Shown: piece after piece, positions 25,896 to 35,608 of the stretch
Numbering within the stretch: position 1 is the stretch's first letter
How the letters are laid out: every line of letters begins with the position of its first letter
Source: CAZYXZ01 sp964651395
GTDB taxonomy: Bacteria > Actinomycetota > Actinomycetes > BP-191
DNA: 38,453 nucleotides
Direction: 5' to 3'
Assembly: GCA_964651395.1 (NCBI GenBank)
Contig: CAZYXZ010000023.1
Location: 1 to 38,453, forward strand
Program-made: the position numbers and the translations under genes
The notes under the pieces: model-generated
Told to the model about the DNA's origin: nothing
Seen by the model: the letters and a program-made list of their open reading frames with translations, nothing else
Database searches by the model: none

Positions 25896-27787
25896 TACGC
25901 GATGGAGAGAGGCAACAGGGTCTTGCCGGTGGGACCGATCTGGATCTCGGTACCCATGCCGGGACAGACGCCGCAGTCGAAGCACGGCGTCCATCGGCAG
26001 TCGTCCTGCTCCTCTTCGGACAGGGCGTCCTGCCAGTCCTTCCAGAGCCACTCCTTCTCGAGGCCGCTGTCGAGGTGGTCCCAGGGCAGCACCTCGGCCT
26101 CGCCGCGCTCGCGCGTCGTGTACCAGTCGACGTCGACGCCCACGTCGGCCGCGGCCTGCATCCACCGGTCGTAGCTGAAGTGCTCGCTCCATCCGTCGAA
26201 CTTCGCGCCGGTCTCCCATGCGCGGCGGATGACGGCGCCGATGCGGCGGTCGCCGCGGGAGAGCAGCCCCTCGACGATGCCGGGCTTGCCGTCGTGGTAC
26301 CGGAAACCGATCGCCTTCTCGCGGCCGATCGCATCGCGCAGCAGCTTGAGCCGGCGGTCGGTGGACTCGTGGTCGAGCTGCCCCGCCCACTGGAACGGCG
26401 TGTGCGGCTTGGGCACGAAACCGCCGATGGAGACGGTGCAGCGGATGTCGCGCTGGCCGCTGGCCTCACGCCCGGCCTTGATGACCGCCTTCGCGAGTCG
26501 CGCGATCTGCACGACGTCCTCGTCGGTCTCGGTCGGCAGCCCGCACATGAAGTACAGCTTCACGTTGCGCCAGCCGCCGGCGTACGCCGTGGTGACGGTG
26601 CGGATCAGGTCTTCCTCGCTGACCATCTTGTTGATGACCTTGCGCAGCCGCTCGCTGCCGCCCTCGGGCGCGAACGTGAGGCCGGACCGTCGGCCGTTGC
26701 GTGACAGCTCCTCGGCCAGGGTCACGTTGAAGGCGTCGACGCGCGTCGACGGCAGCGACAGCGACGTGTTGGTGCCGTCATAGCGGTCGGCCAGCCCCTT
26801 GGCGATGACGTCGATCTCGGTGTGGTCGGCGCTCGACAGCGAGAGCAGACCGACCTCCTCGTATCCGGTCGCCTCGAGGCCGGCCTTGACCATCTCGCCG
26901 ATGCCGGTGACGGAGCGCTCGCGCACGGGCCGGGTGATCATGCCGGCCTGGCAGAACCGGCAGCCGCGCGTGCAGCCGCGGAAGATCTCGACGCTCATCC
27001 GCTCGTGCACCGTCTCCGCGAGCGGGACGAGGGGCTGCTTCGGGTAGGGCCAGGCGTCGAGGTCCATCAGCGTGCGCTTCTGCACGCGGAAGGGGATGCC
27101 GGGCCGGTTGGGCACGACGCGGTGGATGCGACCGTCCGGGAGGTAGTCGACGTCGTAGAAGCGGGGGACATAGACACCCGGCACCTGCGCGAGCCGGCGC
27201 AGCAGCTCGACCCGCCCGCCGGCTGCGCCGTCGTCCTTGAACGCGCGCACGACCGCGGTGATGTCGAGGACGACCTGCTCGCCGTCGCCGAGCACCGCGA
27301 CGTCGATGAAGTCGGCGATCGGCTCGGGGTTGAACGCCGCGTGCCCACCGGCCACCACGAGCGGGTGCTCCTCGGTGCGGTCGGTCGCCTCGAGGGGGAT
27401 GCCGGCGAGGTCGAGCGTGCCGAGCAGGTTCGTGTAGCCGAGCTCGGTCGAGAAGGACACTCCGAGCAGGTCGAAGGACGCGACCGGGCGGTGCCCGTCG
27501 ACGGTGAACGCGGGGACACCGTTCTCGCGCATGAGCAGCTCGAGGTCGGGCCACACGGCATAGCAGCGCTCGGCGAGCGTGCGCGGCTGCTCGTTGAGCA
27601 CCTCGTAGAGGATCATGACGCCCTGGTTGGGCAGCCCCACCTCGTACGCGTCGGGGTAGAGCAGAGCCCAGCGGACATCGGCCGCCGCCCAGTCCTTCAC
27701 CGTCGCGTTGAGCTCGCCGCCGACGTACTGCACGGGCTTCTGGACCCGGGGCAGCAGTGCTTCGAGCTGGGGGAAGAGGGAGTTCAC
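25895..27787 (-). CDS. TIGR03960 family B12-binding-type radical SAM protein
   Basis: This 630-residue protein has an N-terminal Rossmann-like B12-type domain (about 35-180, with YPDAYEVGLPNQG and VVAGGHAAFNPEP) and a radical SAM core from about 262. The iron-sulfur cysteines are C272, C276 and C279 (CTRGCRFC). A second cysteine cluster near the C-terminus (CRWTPCFDCGVC) may hold another metal site. No classical B12 DxHxxG motif is seen. The family is coupled to DUF2344 and RNase E/G; its substrate is unknown, with RNA modification as the main guess. The start at 27787 is 30 bases after rodA. Confidence 0.9.
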   Translation of the reverse strand: MNSLFPQLEALLPRVQKPVQYVGGELNATVKDWAAADVRWALLYPDAYEVGLPNQGVMILYEVLNEQPRTLAERCYAVWPDLELLMRENGVPAFTVDGHRPVASFDLLGVSFSTELGYTNLLGTLDLAGIPLEATDRTEEHPLVVAGGHAAFNPEPIADFIDVAVLGDGEQVVLDITAVVRAFKDDGAAGGRVELLRRLAQVPGVYVPRFYDVDYLPDGRIHRVVPNRPGIPFRVQKRTLMDLDAWPYPKQPLVPLAETVHERMSVEIFRGCTRGCRFCQAGMITRPVRERSVTGIGEMVKAGLEATGYEEVGLLSLSSADHTEIDVIAKGLADRYDGTNTSLSLPSTRVDAFNVTLAEELSRNGRRSGLTFAPEGGSERLRKVINKMVSEEDLIRTVTTAYAGGWRNVKLYFMCGLPTETDEDVVQIARLAKAVIKAGREASGQRDIRCTVSIGGFVPKPHTPFQWAGQLDHESTDRRLKLLRDAIGREKAIGFRYHDGKPGIVEGLLSRGDRRIGAVIRRAWETGAKFDGWSEHFSYDRWMQAAADVGVDVDWYTTRERGEAEVLPWDHLDSGLEKEWLWKDWQDALSEEEQDDCRWTPCFDCGVCPGMGTEIQIGPTGKTLLPLSIA

Positions 27788-27817
27788 GGAGACCAGGGTA
27801 GTCGGGGCATCAAGCCG

Positions 27818-28995
27818 CTAGTGCTCGTTGCTGCGCATGTGGACGTTGCAGAGCAGGCCGATGGCCATCATGTTCGCGAACATCGACGACCCGCCGTAGG
27901 AGACGAACGGCAGGGGCAGGCCGGTGACCGGCATGATCCCGAGCGTCATACCGATGTTGACGAAGCTCTGGAACGCGAACCACGAGACGACACCCGCGGC
28001 GACCAGCGTCCCGAACGCGTCGCCCGCACTGGCTGCGATCGACACCCCTCGCCACAGCACCATGCCGAGCAGCACGAGGACCACCCCGCGCCCACGAAGC
28101 CCAGCTCCTCACCGGCGACGGTGAAGACGAAGTCGGTCTGCTGCTCGGGGACGAACTGGCCCGTCGTCTGAGTGCCCTTGAACAGCCCCTTGCCGAAGAT
28201 GCCACCGGAACCGATGGCGATCCGCGCCTGGCTGGCGTTGTAGCCGGAGTCGCGCGGGTCGCTGCCCGGGTTCACGAACTCGGTGAACCGCCGCAGCTGG
28301 TAGTCGTCGAGCTTGTGGAAATGGATCATCCCCCAGCCCGCGACGATGCCCGCCAGGATCAGCCCGACCACCCAGCGCGACGGAGCGCCGGACACCGCCA
28401 GGACGCCGAGGATCACGAAGACGAACACCATCATCGTGCCGAAGTCGGGCTGCAGCATGATCAGCGCCATCGGGATCGCGGCCAGCGCCAGGACCAGGAG
28501 GACGTCGCCGTCACGCGGGTCGGGTTCGCCGTCGCGCTTCTCCCCCAGGATCATCGCCATGCCGACGACGAGCGCCACCTTGGCGAACTCGGACGGCTGG
28601 ATCTGGAAGCCACCGCCGACGAGGATCCACGACTTCGAGCCGTTGATGGTCGCGCCGAGGGGAGAGAGCACGGCGACCAGACCGCTGCACGATGCGACGT
28701 AGACGATCGGCGCGTACGCGCGCAGCATCCGGTAGTCGACGAGGGCCGCCACGGCCCCGAGCGCGAGACCGATCAGCAGGTTGAGCAGGTGCCGCTTCAA
28801 GAACGCGTCACCGTGACCGGTCTTGGTGGCCGACCAGACGAGGAGGCTGCCGATGAGGGAGAGCGCGATCGCGGAGCAGACCAACGTCCAGTCGAGCTTG
28901 CGCAGCGGCGAGTCACGGTGCAGCGCGCGCCCGCGCATCGAGTCGCGACCGGACAGCGACACCGGCGACGAGCGCGGAGTCGCGTAGTCGCTCAC
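27818..28995 (-). pseudogene. rodA: RodA (SEDS peptidoglycan polymerase), frameshifted
   Basis: RodA polymerises glycan strands with PBP2 in rod-shape growth. Reading from the GTG at 28995 (GTGA overlap with the mrdA stop, GGAGGT five bases upstream) gives a normal SEDS protein with about eight helices up to EQQTDFVFTVAGEELGFVGAG, then the frame turns to nonsense (WSSCCSAWCC) and ends at 27946. The rest, MVLVLLGMVLWRG to PLPFVSYGGSSMFANMMAIGLL, is in the next frame and ends at 27818. At 28084-28087 the minus strand has GCGGGGTGG; one more G would read GCG GGG GTG GTC and give a 392-residue RodA. A sequencing or assembly error in this G-run is the simplest reading; a real mutation would cripple the protein. 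Confidence 0.85.
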
Positions 28996-31196
28996 GAGTA
29001 CCTCCGCCACGAGTAGCCGGGCCGGGCGGGCTCGACCGGGGCGAGCGACATGGGCGTCGCGGCGGCAGACGGCGTCGCTGTCGCGCCCGGCGACGGCGAC
29101 GCCGTGGCTCCCGGTCGCAGCACCGCACCGTCGGGGAGCAGCGTGGGCAGCTCGCGCGGCGTGTGCCCGCCGGGCAGAGCCGCCTTCTTGCCGGCCAGGC
29201 CGTAGATGCCCTCATAGACGTCGCGGACGATCGGCGCCGCGACCTCGGCGCCGAAACCGGCCTGCTCGACCATCGCGACGACGACGAACTCGGGGTCGTT
29301 CGCCGGCGCGAAGGACGCGAACCACGACGTGTCCTGCTTGCCCTGCACCTGCCCCGTGCCGGTCTTGCCGGCCACGTGCACCTGGCCGAGCGGGAACCCG
29401 GCGAACGCGCCGGCGGCCGTGCCGCTCACGGTCACGTCCGCCATGGCGGCGCGCAGGCCGGCCAGGATCTCCGGCGCGAGCGGAAGCCGTCCGCTGACCG
29501 GTGGCGTGATCGTGCGGAGCACCTGCCCCTCGGGAGAGACGACGGCCTTGGCCAGGCGTGGCGAGAACAGCGTGCCGCCGTTGGCCAGGGCGGCGTACGC
29601 CACGGCGAGCTGCAGGGGCGTCACCAGCGCCTCGCCCTGCCCGATGGAGAGGTTCACGTAGTCACCGCCGGTGTAGCGGAACCCGTCGCTGCAGTTCTCC
29701 TTCGCCAGCAGGTGGAGGAAGGTGCGCCGGTCGGGATTGGGCTCGTCGGGATAGCCGGTCTGCGCCCGCCGGCAGTAGGTGGCCTTCAGCCGTTCCCAAC
29801 GGTCCTTCTTGAACTTCCGGTCCGGCACCCGGCCGGCCACCTCGCTCGGCAGGTCGATCCCTGTCTCGCGGCCCAGCCCGAACGCGCGGGCCATGCGCTG
29901 CATGGCTTCCTTCGGCTGCTGGCCGGCCGACTCCAGGTTGCGGTCGGCGAAGAAGTCCTCTGCCGCCCACCGGTAGTAGATCGTGTCGCAGGACTTCACG
30001 ATCGCGGTGTGCAGCGTCATCGGGCCCTGGTCGCTCTTGTCCACCTGCCGGAAGACGCGGCCGCGCTCGTCACCGAGCTGGTACGTGGCGCTGCAGTCGT
30101 ACTTGCCGGAGAAGTCCGCCCGGCCCTCGACGATGGCGGTCGCCGACGAGACGAGCTTGAACGTCGACGCAGGCGCGAACTGGCCCTGCGTGGCGCGCGA
30201 GGTGAGCGGCGTCCCGGAGCCGACGGCAGTGAGCGCCTCGTACTCCTTCGTGGAGATGCCACCGATGAACCGGGTCGGGTCGTACGTCGGGTAGCTCGAC
30301 AGCGCGATGACCCGCCCGGTCTTCGCCTCCAGCACGACCACCGCGCCGGACACCGCCGGGTAGAAGCCGATCTCGTTGTGCTCCTTGCGCCGTTGCAGGA
30401 TGTGCTCGGCGAGCGACTTGTCGGCGACCGACTGGACGGCCTGGTCGAGGCTGAGCACGAGGTCGTTGCCCGGCTCCGGCGCACGCGTGCCGACCACGCC
30501 GGTCACGCGCTCTCCTCGGCGTACCGCGATGAGCTTCACGCCGCTGCGGCCGCGCAGCTCCGCGTCATAGATCTGCTCCAGCCCGGAGCGGCCGATCAGG
30601 TCGTTGCGGTAGTAGCCCTCGTCCTTGTGCGCCTTGTACTCGTCCTCCCTGATCGGCCCGATGTAGCCGAGGGCGTGCGCGGCGATCGTGTGGCCCGGGT
30701 ACTCGCGCACCGCCTGGAGGCTCGCCTCGACGCCCGGGTAGTCCTCCCGCCGCTCCTGGATGGCGAACGCGACCGACGGGGAGACGTCCTCGGCGACGGG
30801 CACCGGCTGCAGCGGGGAGCCGTTCCAGCACGGCGCGGACACCTGCGGGCCGCACGGGCGGATCTGCTTGGCCAGGTCGCCGGCCGGAACGCCGAGCAGC
30901 TTGCCGAGCCGGTTCAGCACGGAGGTGCCCTTGTCCGGCGTACGGGTGATCTCGTTGCGGTTCACGGTGACGACCATCGCGGTGCGGTTGCGCACCAGCG
31001 GCATGCCCTGCTCGTCGATGATCCGGCCACGGATCGCGGGGGTGACGACCTCCCGCAGCCGGTTGCTCGCGGCGACCTGCCGGTACTCCGCCCCTGCCAT
31101 GACCTGCAGGTACCAGAGCCGCCCGAAGAGCGTGCCGATCAGGCTCAGCACCAGAACCCGCAGGATCGCGAGCCGCAGGCGCGAGCGGTCACTCAA
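28992..31196 (-). CDS. mrdA: Penicillin-binding protein 2 (class B transpeptidase)
   Basis: This 734-residue enzyme cross-links peptidoglycan together with RodA. It has one N-terminal membrane helix (about 8-28), a dimerisation region, and a transpeptidase domain from about 285. The active-site motifs are STFK at 344-347, SCD at 402-404 (in place of SxN) and KTG at 610-612. Cysteines at 115 and 123 and others in the transpeptidase domain may form outside disulfides. A low-complexity Ala/Pro/Ser/Thr tail (about 690-715) ends the protein. The start is a TTG at 31196: it is the first start codon after an in-frame stop and has AGAAGG nine bases upstream. Order mreB-mreC-mreD-mrdA-rodA is standard. 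Confidence 0.95.
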   Translation of the reverse strand: MSDRSRLRLAILRVLVLSLIGTLFGRLWYLQVMAGAEYRQVAASNRLREVVTPAIRGRIIDEQGMPLVRNRTAMVVTVNRNEITRTPDKGTSVLNRLGKLLGVPAGDLAKQIRPCGPQVSAPCWNGSPLQPVPVAEDVSPSVAFAIQERREDYPGVEASLQAVREYPGHTIAAHALGYIGPIREDEYKAHKDEGYYRNDLIGRSGLEQIYDAELRGRSGVKLIAVRRGERVTGVVGTRAPEPGNDLVLSLDQAVQSVADKSLAEHILQRRKEHNEIGFYPAVSGAVVVLEAKTGRVIALSSYPTYDPTRFIGGISTKEYEALTAVGSGTPLTSRATQGQFAPASTFKLVSSATAIVEGRADFSGKYDCSATYQLGDERGRVFRQVDKSDQGPMTLHTAIVKSCDTIYYRWAAEDFFADRNLESAGQQPKEAMQRMARAFGLGRETGIDLPSEVAGRVPDRKFKKDRWERLKATYCRRAQTGYPDEPNPDRRTFLHLLAKENCSDGFRYTGGDYVNLSIGQGEALVTPLQLAVAYAALANGGTLFSPRLAKAVVSPEGQVLRTITPPVSGRLPLAPEILAGLRAAMADVTVSGTAAGAFAGFPLGQVHVAGKTGTGQVQGKQDTSWFASFAPANDPEFVVVAMVEQAGFGAEVAAPIVRDVYEGIYGLAGKKAALPGGHTPRELPTLLPDGAVLRPGATASPSPGATATPSAAATPMSLAPVEPARPGYSWRRYS

Positions 31197-31214
31197 CGAA
31201 AGGCACCTTCTCGT

Positions 31215-31733
31215 CTACAGCCTGGGTATGGACCGGTCCCCCGGCTCGGTACGGCGGGTCAGCGCGTTCACCGCGGAGAACACGAACGGGGTGAGAGCGA
31301 CATCGTACAAGGCGGTCAGCGTGACGGAACGGGCCACCGGGCCGGTGCCGACACGCACGTCGCCGAGGAGCGCGGACAGTCCGGCGTACAGGATCGTGGC
31401 CCCCGCCGTGGCCACGCCGACGAAGAGCATCGGCGTCGTCGTGGCCAGGCGGTCGAGGAACGAGCGGACGATGCCGGCCGTGTAGCCGGTGACACACAGG
31501 ACGAGTGCGAGCAACCCGACCACGTGGTCGCTGAGCAGGTCGCTGAGCAGCCCCGCGCCGAAGCCCGCGACCATCCCGACTCCCGGCCCGTCGATCAGCG
31601 CCAGGCAGACCACGAGCACGAGCACGAGGTCCGGCTTCGCCCCGAGGAACGACAGCCTCGCCACGACCGTGGTCTGCAGCAGGATCGCGGTGATCAGGCT
31701 GGTGACGACGAACAGCCAGCGGCTGCCGCTCAT
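31215..31733 (-). CDS. mreD: Rod shape-determining protein MreD
   Basis: The 172-residue membrane protein has five predicted helices, starting WLFVVTSLITAILLQTTVVA, and the conserved KPDLVLVLVVCLALIDGP. MreD links the MreB filaments to the wall enzymes through MreC. Its ATG overlaps the mreC stop (TGATG), and mrdA follows 18 bases later. Confidence 0.93.
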   Translation of the reverse strand: MSGSRWLFVVTSLITAILLQTTVVARLSFLGAKPDLVLVLVVCLALIDGPGVGMVAGFGAGLLSDLLSDHVVGLLALVLCVTGYTAGIVRSFLDRLATTTPMLFVGVATAGATILYAGLSALLGDVRVGTGPVARSVTLTALYDVALTPFVFSAVNALTRRTEPGDRSIPRL

Positions 31734-32713
31734 CAGCAGGAGGCCGGCAGCGCGGTGGGCACCGTCGTGGGGGACGGGGACCCGGTCGGCGACGCCGGCG
31801 GCGCAGCGGGCGCCGTCGACGGTGAGCCACTGGCTGCCGGCGCCGGCGACGCGGCCAGGCTCGGCGCAGGCGGCAGCACCGAGTCCCGGGCGTCTCCACG
31901 GGTCGCCTCGAGGACGACGCCAAGCACGTCGAGCGCGCCGAAGCGTACGTACGGCGTGATCAGCAGCGTCTTGGTCAGCGCGCGGCGGGGGCGGCTGATG
32001 TCGGTGATCGAGCCGATCGGCACGCCGGCGACGAAGCTGCCACCGGGGCCGGTCACCACGGGCTGCCCCAGGTCCACCTTCGCCTCGGGCTGGATCAGCT
32101 CCAGCCGCATCGGGCCGAGGCCGTCACCGGTGAGGGTGCCTATGCAGCCGGACCGGGCCACGCGCGCCGCGACGCTGAACGACGCGTCGAGCGCGAGCAG
32201 CACGCGGGCCTCGTGGGTCGTCGTGTCGAGCACGCGCCCGACCAGGCCGTCGCCGTTGATGACGGTCTGACCGGCGACCACCTGGTCGGCGCTGCCGGCG
32301 TCGATGGTCACGATCCACTCGAAGTTGTTCATGCTCTCGGCCACGACGCGCGCCGGCACCACGCGGAACCCGCCACGCCCGGCCAGCTGGAACGTCGCAT
32401 CGATCTCGGCCACCCGGCGTCGCAGGTCGTCGGTCTCGTGCAGCCGTTCCCTCAGCTCGGAGTTCTCCTTGCGCAGGCGCTCGGCCTCGGCCTTGACCGA
32501 CCCGAGGTCGCCGATCGTCGACAGCGCGTTGCCGATCGGCCGTACGACGGAGGTCACCGCCCGCTGTACCGGCCCGAAGACGGAGACCGCCCCCCTGCGG
32601 AGCGCGCCGAGCACGCCGCCCTGGCTGGAGCGGTAGTCGATGGTGATCAGGGTGAACGAGACGAGCATCAGCATCGCCAGCAGCAGCCGCAGCCGCCGCG
32701 AGTCCCGATACAC
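31733..32713 (-). CDS. mreC: Rod shape-determining protein MreC
   Basis: This 326-residue protein has a membrane anchor (about 8-25), a coiled coil (about 70-107, VKAEAERLRKENSELRERL) and the beta-domain VPARVVAESMNNFEWIVTIDAG. MreC forms the outside scaffold for the elongation complex. The last 50 residues are a Pro/Ala/Ser/Thr tail that most MreC proteins outside Actinobacteria lack. The GTG start at 32713 follows GGGGGA. It is 21 bases from mreB. Confidence 0.95.
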   Translation of the reverse strand: MYRDSRRLRLLLAMLMLVSFTLITIDYRSSQGGVLGALRRGAVSVFGPVQRAVTSVVRPIGNALSTIGDLGSVKAEAERLRKENSELRERLHETDDLRRRVAEIDATFQLAGRGGFRVVPARVVAESMNNFEWIVTIDAGSADQVVAGQTVINGDGLVGRVLDTTTHEARVLLALDASFSVAARVARSGCIGTLTGDGLGPMRLELIQPEAKVDLGQPVVTGPGGSFVAGVPIGSITDISRPRRALTKTLLITPYVRFGALDVLGVVLEATRGDARDSVLPPAPSLAASPAPAASGSPSTAPAAPPASPTGSPSPTTVPTALPASC

Positions 32714-32734
32714 CCGTCCCCCGGCGTGTGTCGG

Positions 32735-33766
<1,032 letters not shown>

Positions 33767-33869
33767 GTTCTACGGAGGACCTTCCGGTGGTGGGGAGGGA
33801 CCTAGGGTAGCCGACCCACCTGGTGCCGAACAGCCCACCAGTCACAGCAGACGCAGGCGTCCCAGCCCG
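33767..33869 (-). promoter_or_regulatory. Intergenic region ahead of mreB, probable promoter
   Basis: These 103 bases separate ndk from mreB and are the only sizeable gap upstream of the mre cluster, so its promoter is likely here. TACCCT at 33806-33811 (minus strand) fits a TAnnnT -10 box. CTGGTG/CACCAG (33836-33841 and 33820-33825) is a 6-pair inverted repeat with a 10-base loop that could end ndk transcription. Both are weak calls. Confidence 0.3.
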
Positions 33870-34277
<408 letters not shown>

Positions 34278-34317
34278 GGGAGAACTCCTTGGTTCGGGTA
34301 GGACGGGAGGGGTGAGT

Positions 34318-35608
34318 CTAGCCGCGGGCGAGGAGTGCCCGCGCCTCGCCGACGGTGTAGAGGGAGCCGGTGACCAGTACGCCGGACCCACCGCTCTCCG
34401 CCTCCTCGTCGGCCAGCTCCACGGCGGCCGAACACGTCGACCGCAACCGCGCCGAGCTCCTCAGCCGGCAGCGCCCGGGGCGAGTGGTTGGACGTGACGA
34501 CGACCGCGGCGAGCAACGGTTCGAGCAGCTCGAGCATGGTGCGCGCGTCCTTGTCGGCGAGGATCCCGACGACGCCGACCAAGTGCGTGAAGGAGAACGC
34601 CTCCTCCAGCGCGTCCGCGAGTGCGGCGACACCGCTCGGGTTGTGCGCGCCGTCCAGGAGCACCGTGGGGCTGGTGCGCACGACCTCGAGCCGGCCGGGC
34701 GAGTCGGCGGCGGCCAGTCCGGCGCGCACCGCCTCGACGTCGAGCGGGTCGTCGCCGCCGCCGAGGAAGCACTCGAGCGCCGCGACCGCGCAGGCCGCGT
34801 TGCTGGCCTGGTGCGCGCCGTGCAGCGGCAGGAAGACGTCGTCGTAGCGGCCCCGGAGGCCGTCGATGCTCACGAGCTGGCCGCCGACCGCGATGCTGCG
34901 CTCGACCACGCCGAAGTGCACGCCCTCGACCGCCAGCTGAGCGCCGACCTCGGCGCAGCGGCGCACCAGCACCTCCGCGGCGGCGAGCGTCTGCACGCCG
35001 CTGACGACGCGGGCGCCGTCGTGGATGATCCCGGCCTTCTCCACCGCCACCTCGCCGACGGTCGACCCGAGTTCACGGTGGTCGAGCGCGACCGGCGTGA
35101 TGACGGCAACCCCCGCGTGCAGCACGTTGGTCGCGTCCCACAGTCCACCCATGCCGACCTCGACGGCCGCGACGTCCACCGGAGCGTCGGCGAAGGCGGC
35201 GAGAGCCACCGCCGTCAGCGCCTCGAAGTAGCTCACGCGCTTCGGGTGCCGCGTGTCGACCAGGTCGAGTACGGCGGCGACGTCGTCGTACGCGTGGGCG
35301 AACGCCGCGTCACCGAGCGGGACCCCGTCGATCGCGATCCGCTCGGTGATCGAGGTGAGGTGCGGCGAGGTGTAGCGGCCGGTGCGCAGGCCGAAGGAGC
35401 GCAGCAGTGCGTCGACCATGCGCGTGGTCGACGTCTTGCCGTTGGTCCCGGTGAGGTGGATCGACGGGTAGCTGCGCTGCGGCGAGCCGAGCAGGTCCAT
35501 CACGTCGGTGATCCGGTCGAGGTCCGGTTCGACCCGCGCCTCGATCCTCGACTCCAGTGCGCGGCGTACGCGCGCCAGGGCCGACCCGGCCGGCTCCGCG
35601 TCGGTCAC
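34318..35608 (-). pseudogene. folC: Folylpolyglutamate synthase / dihydrofolate synthase, frameshifted near the 3' end
   Basis: FolC adds glutamate to folates. The reading frame from GTG 35608 (overlapping the valS stop as GTGA) shows the P-loop GTNGKT at 54-59, TSPHL, the DHRELG loop and VLLDGAHNP, and is normal up to AVAVDVFG (residue 394). After this the frame becomes RRGAGRRGGGERW and runs past the ndk start. The proper C-terminus, AAVELADEEAESG to VLVTGSLYTVGEARALL, is in the next frame and ends at 34318. Homologues have roughly 15-20 more residues between VFG and the AVELA part, so it looks like an out-of-frame deletion near 34420-34429, not one missing base. An assembly error remains possible. 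Confidence 0.85.

Noticed and set aside
27818..28995. Programmed frameshifting in rodA
   Set aside because: The site is a bare GCGGGGTGG with no slippery heptamer or clear downstream structure, and RodA genes are not known to use it. A missing base explains it more simply.
29163..32270. 1035-codon open frame on the plus strand across mrdA, mreD and mreC
   Set aside because: It is an antisense shadow: low-complexity Arg/Ala/Val translation that crosses three real genes.
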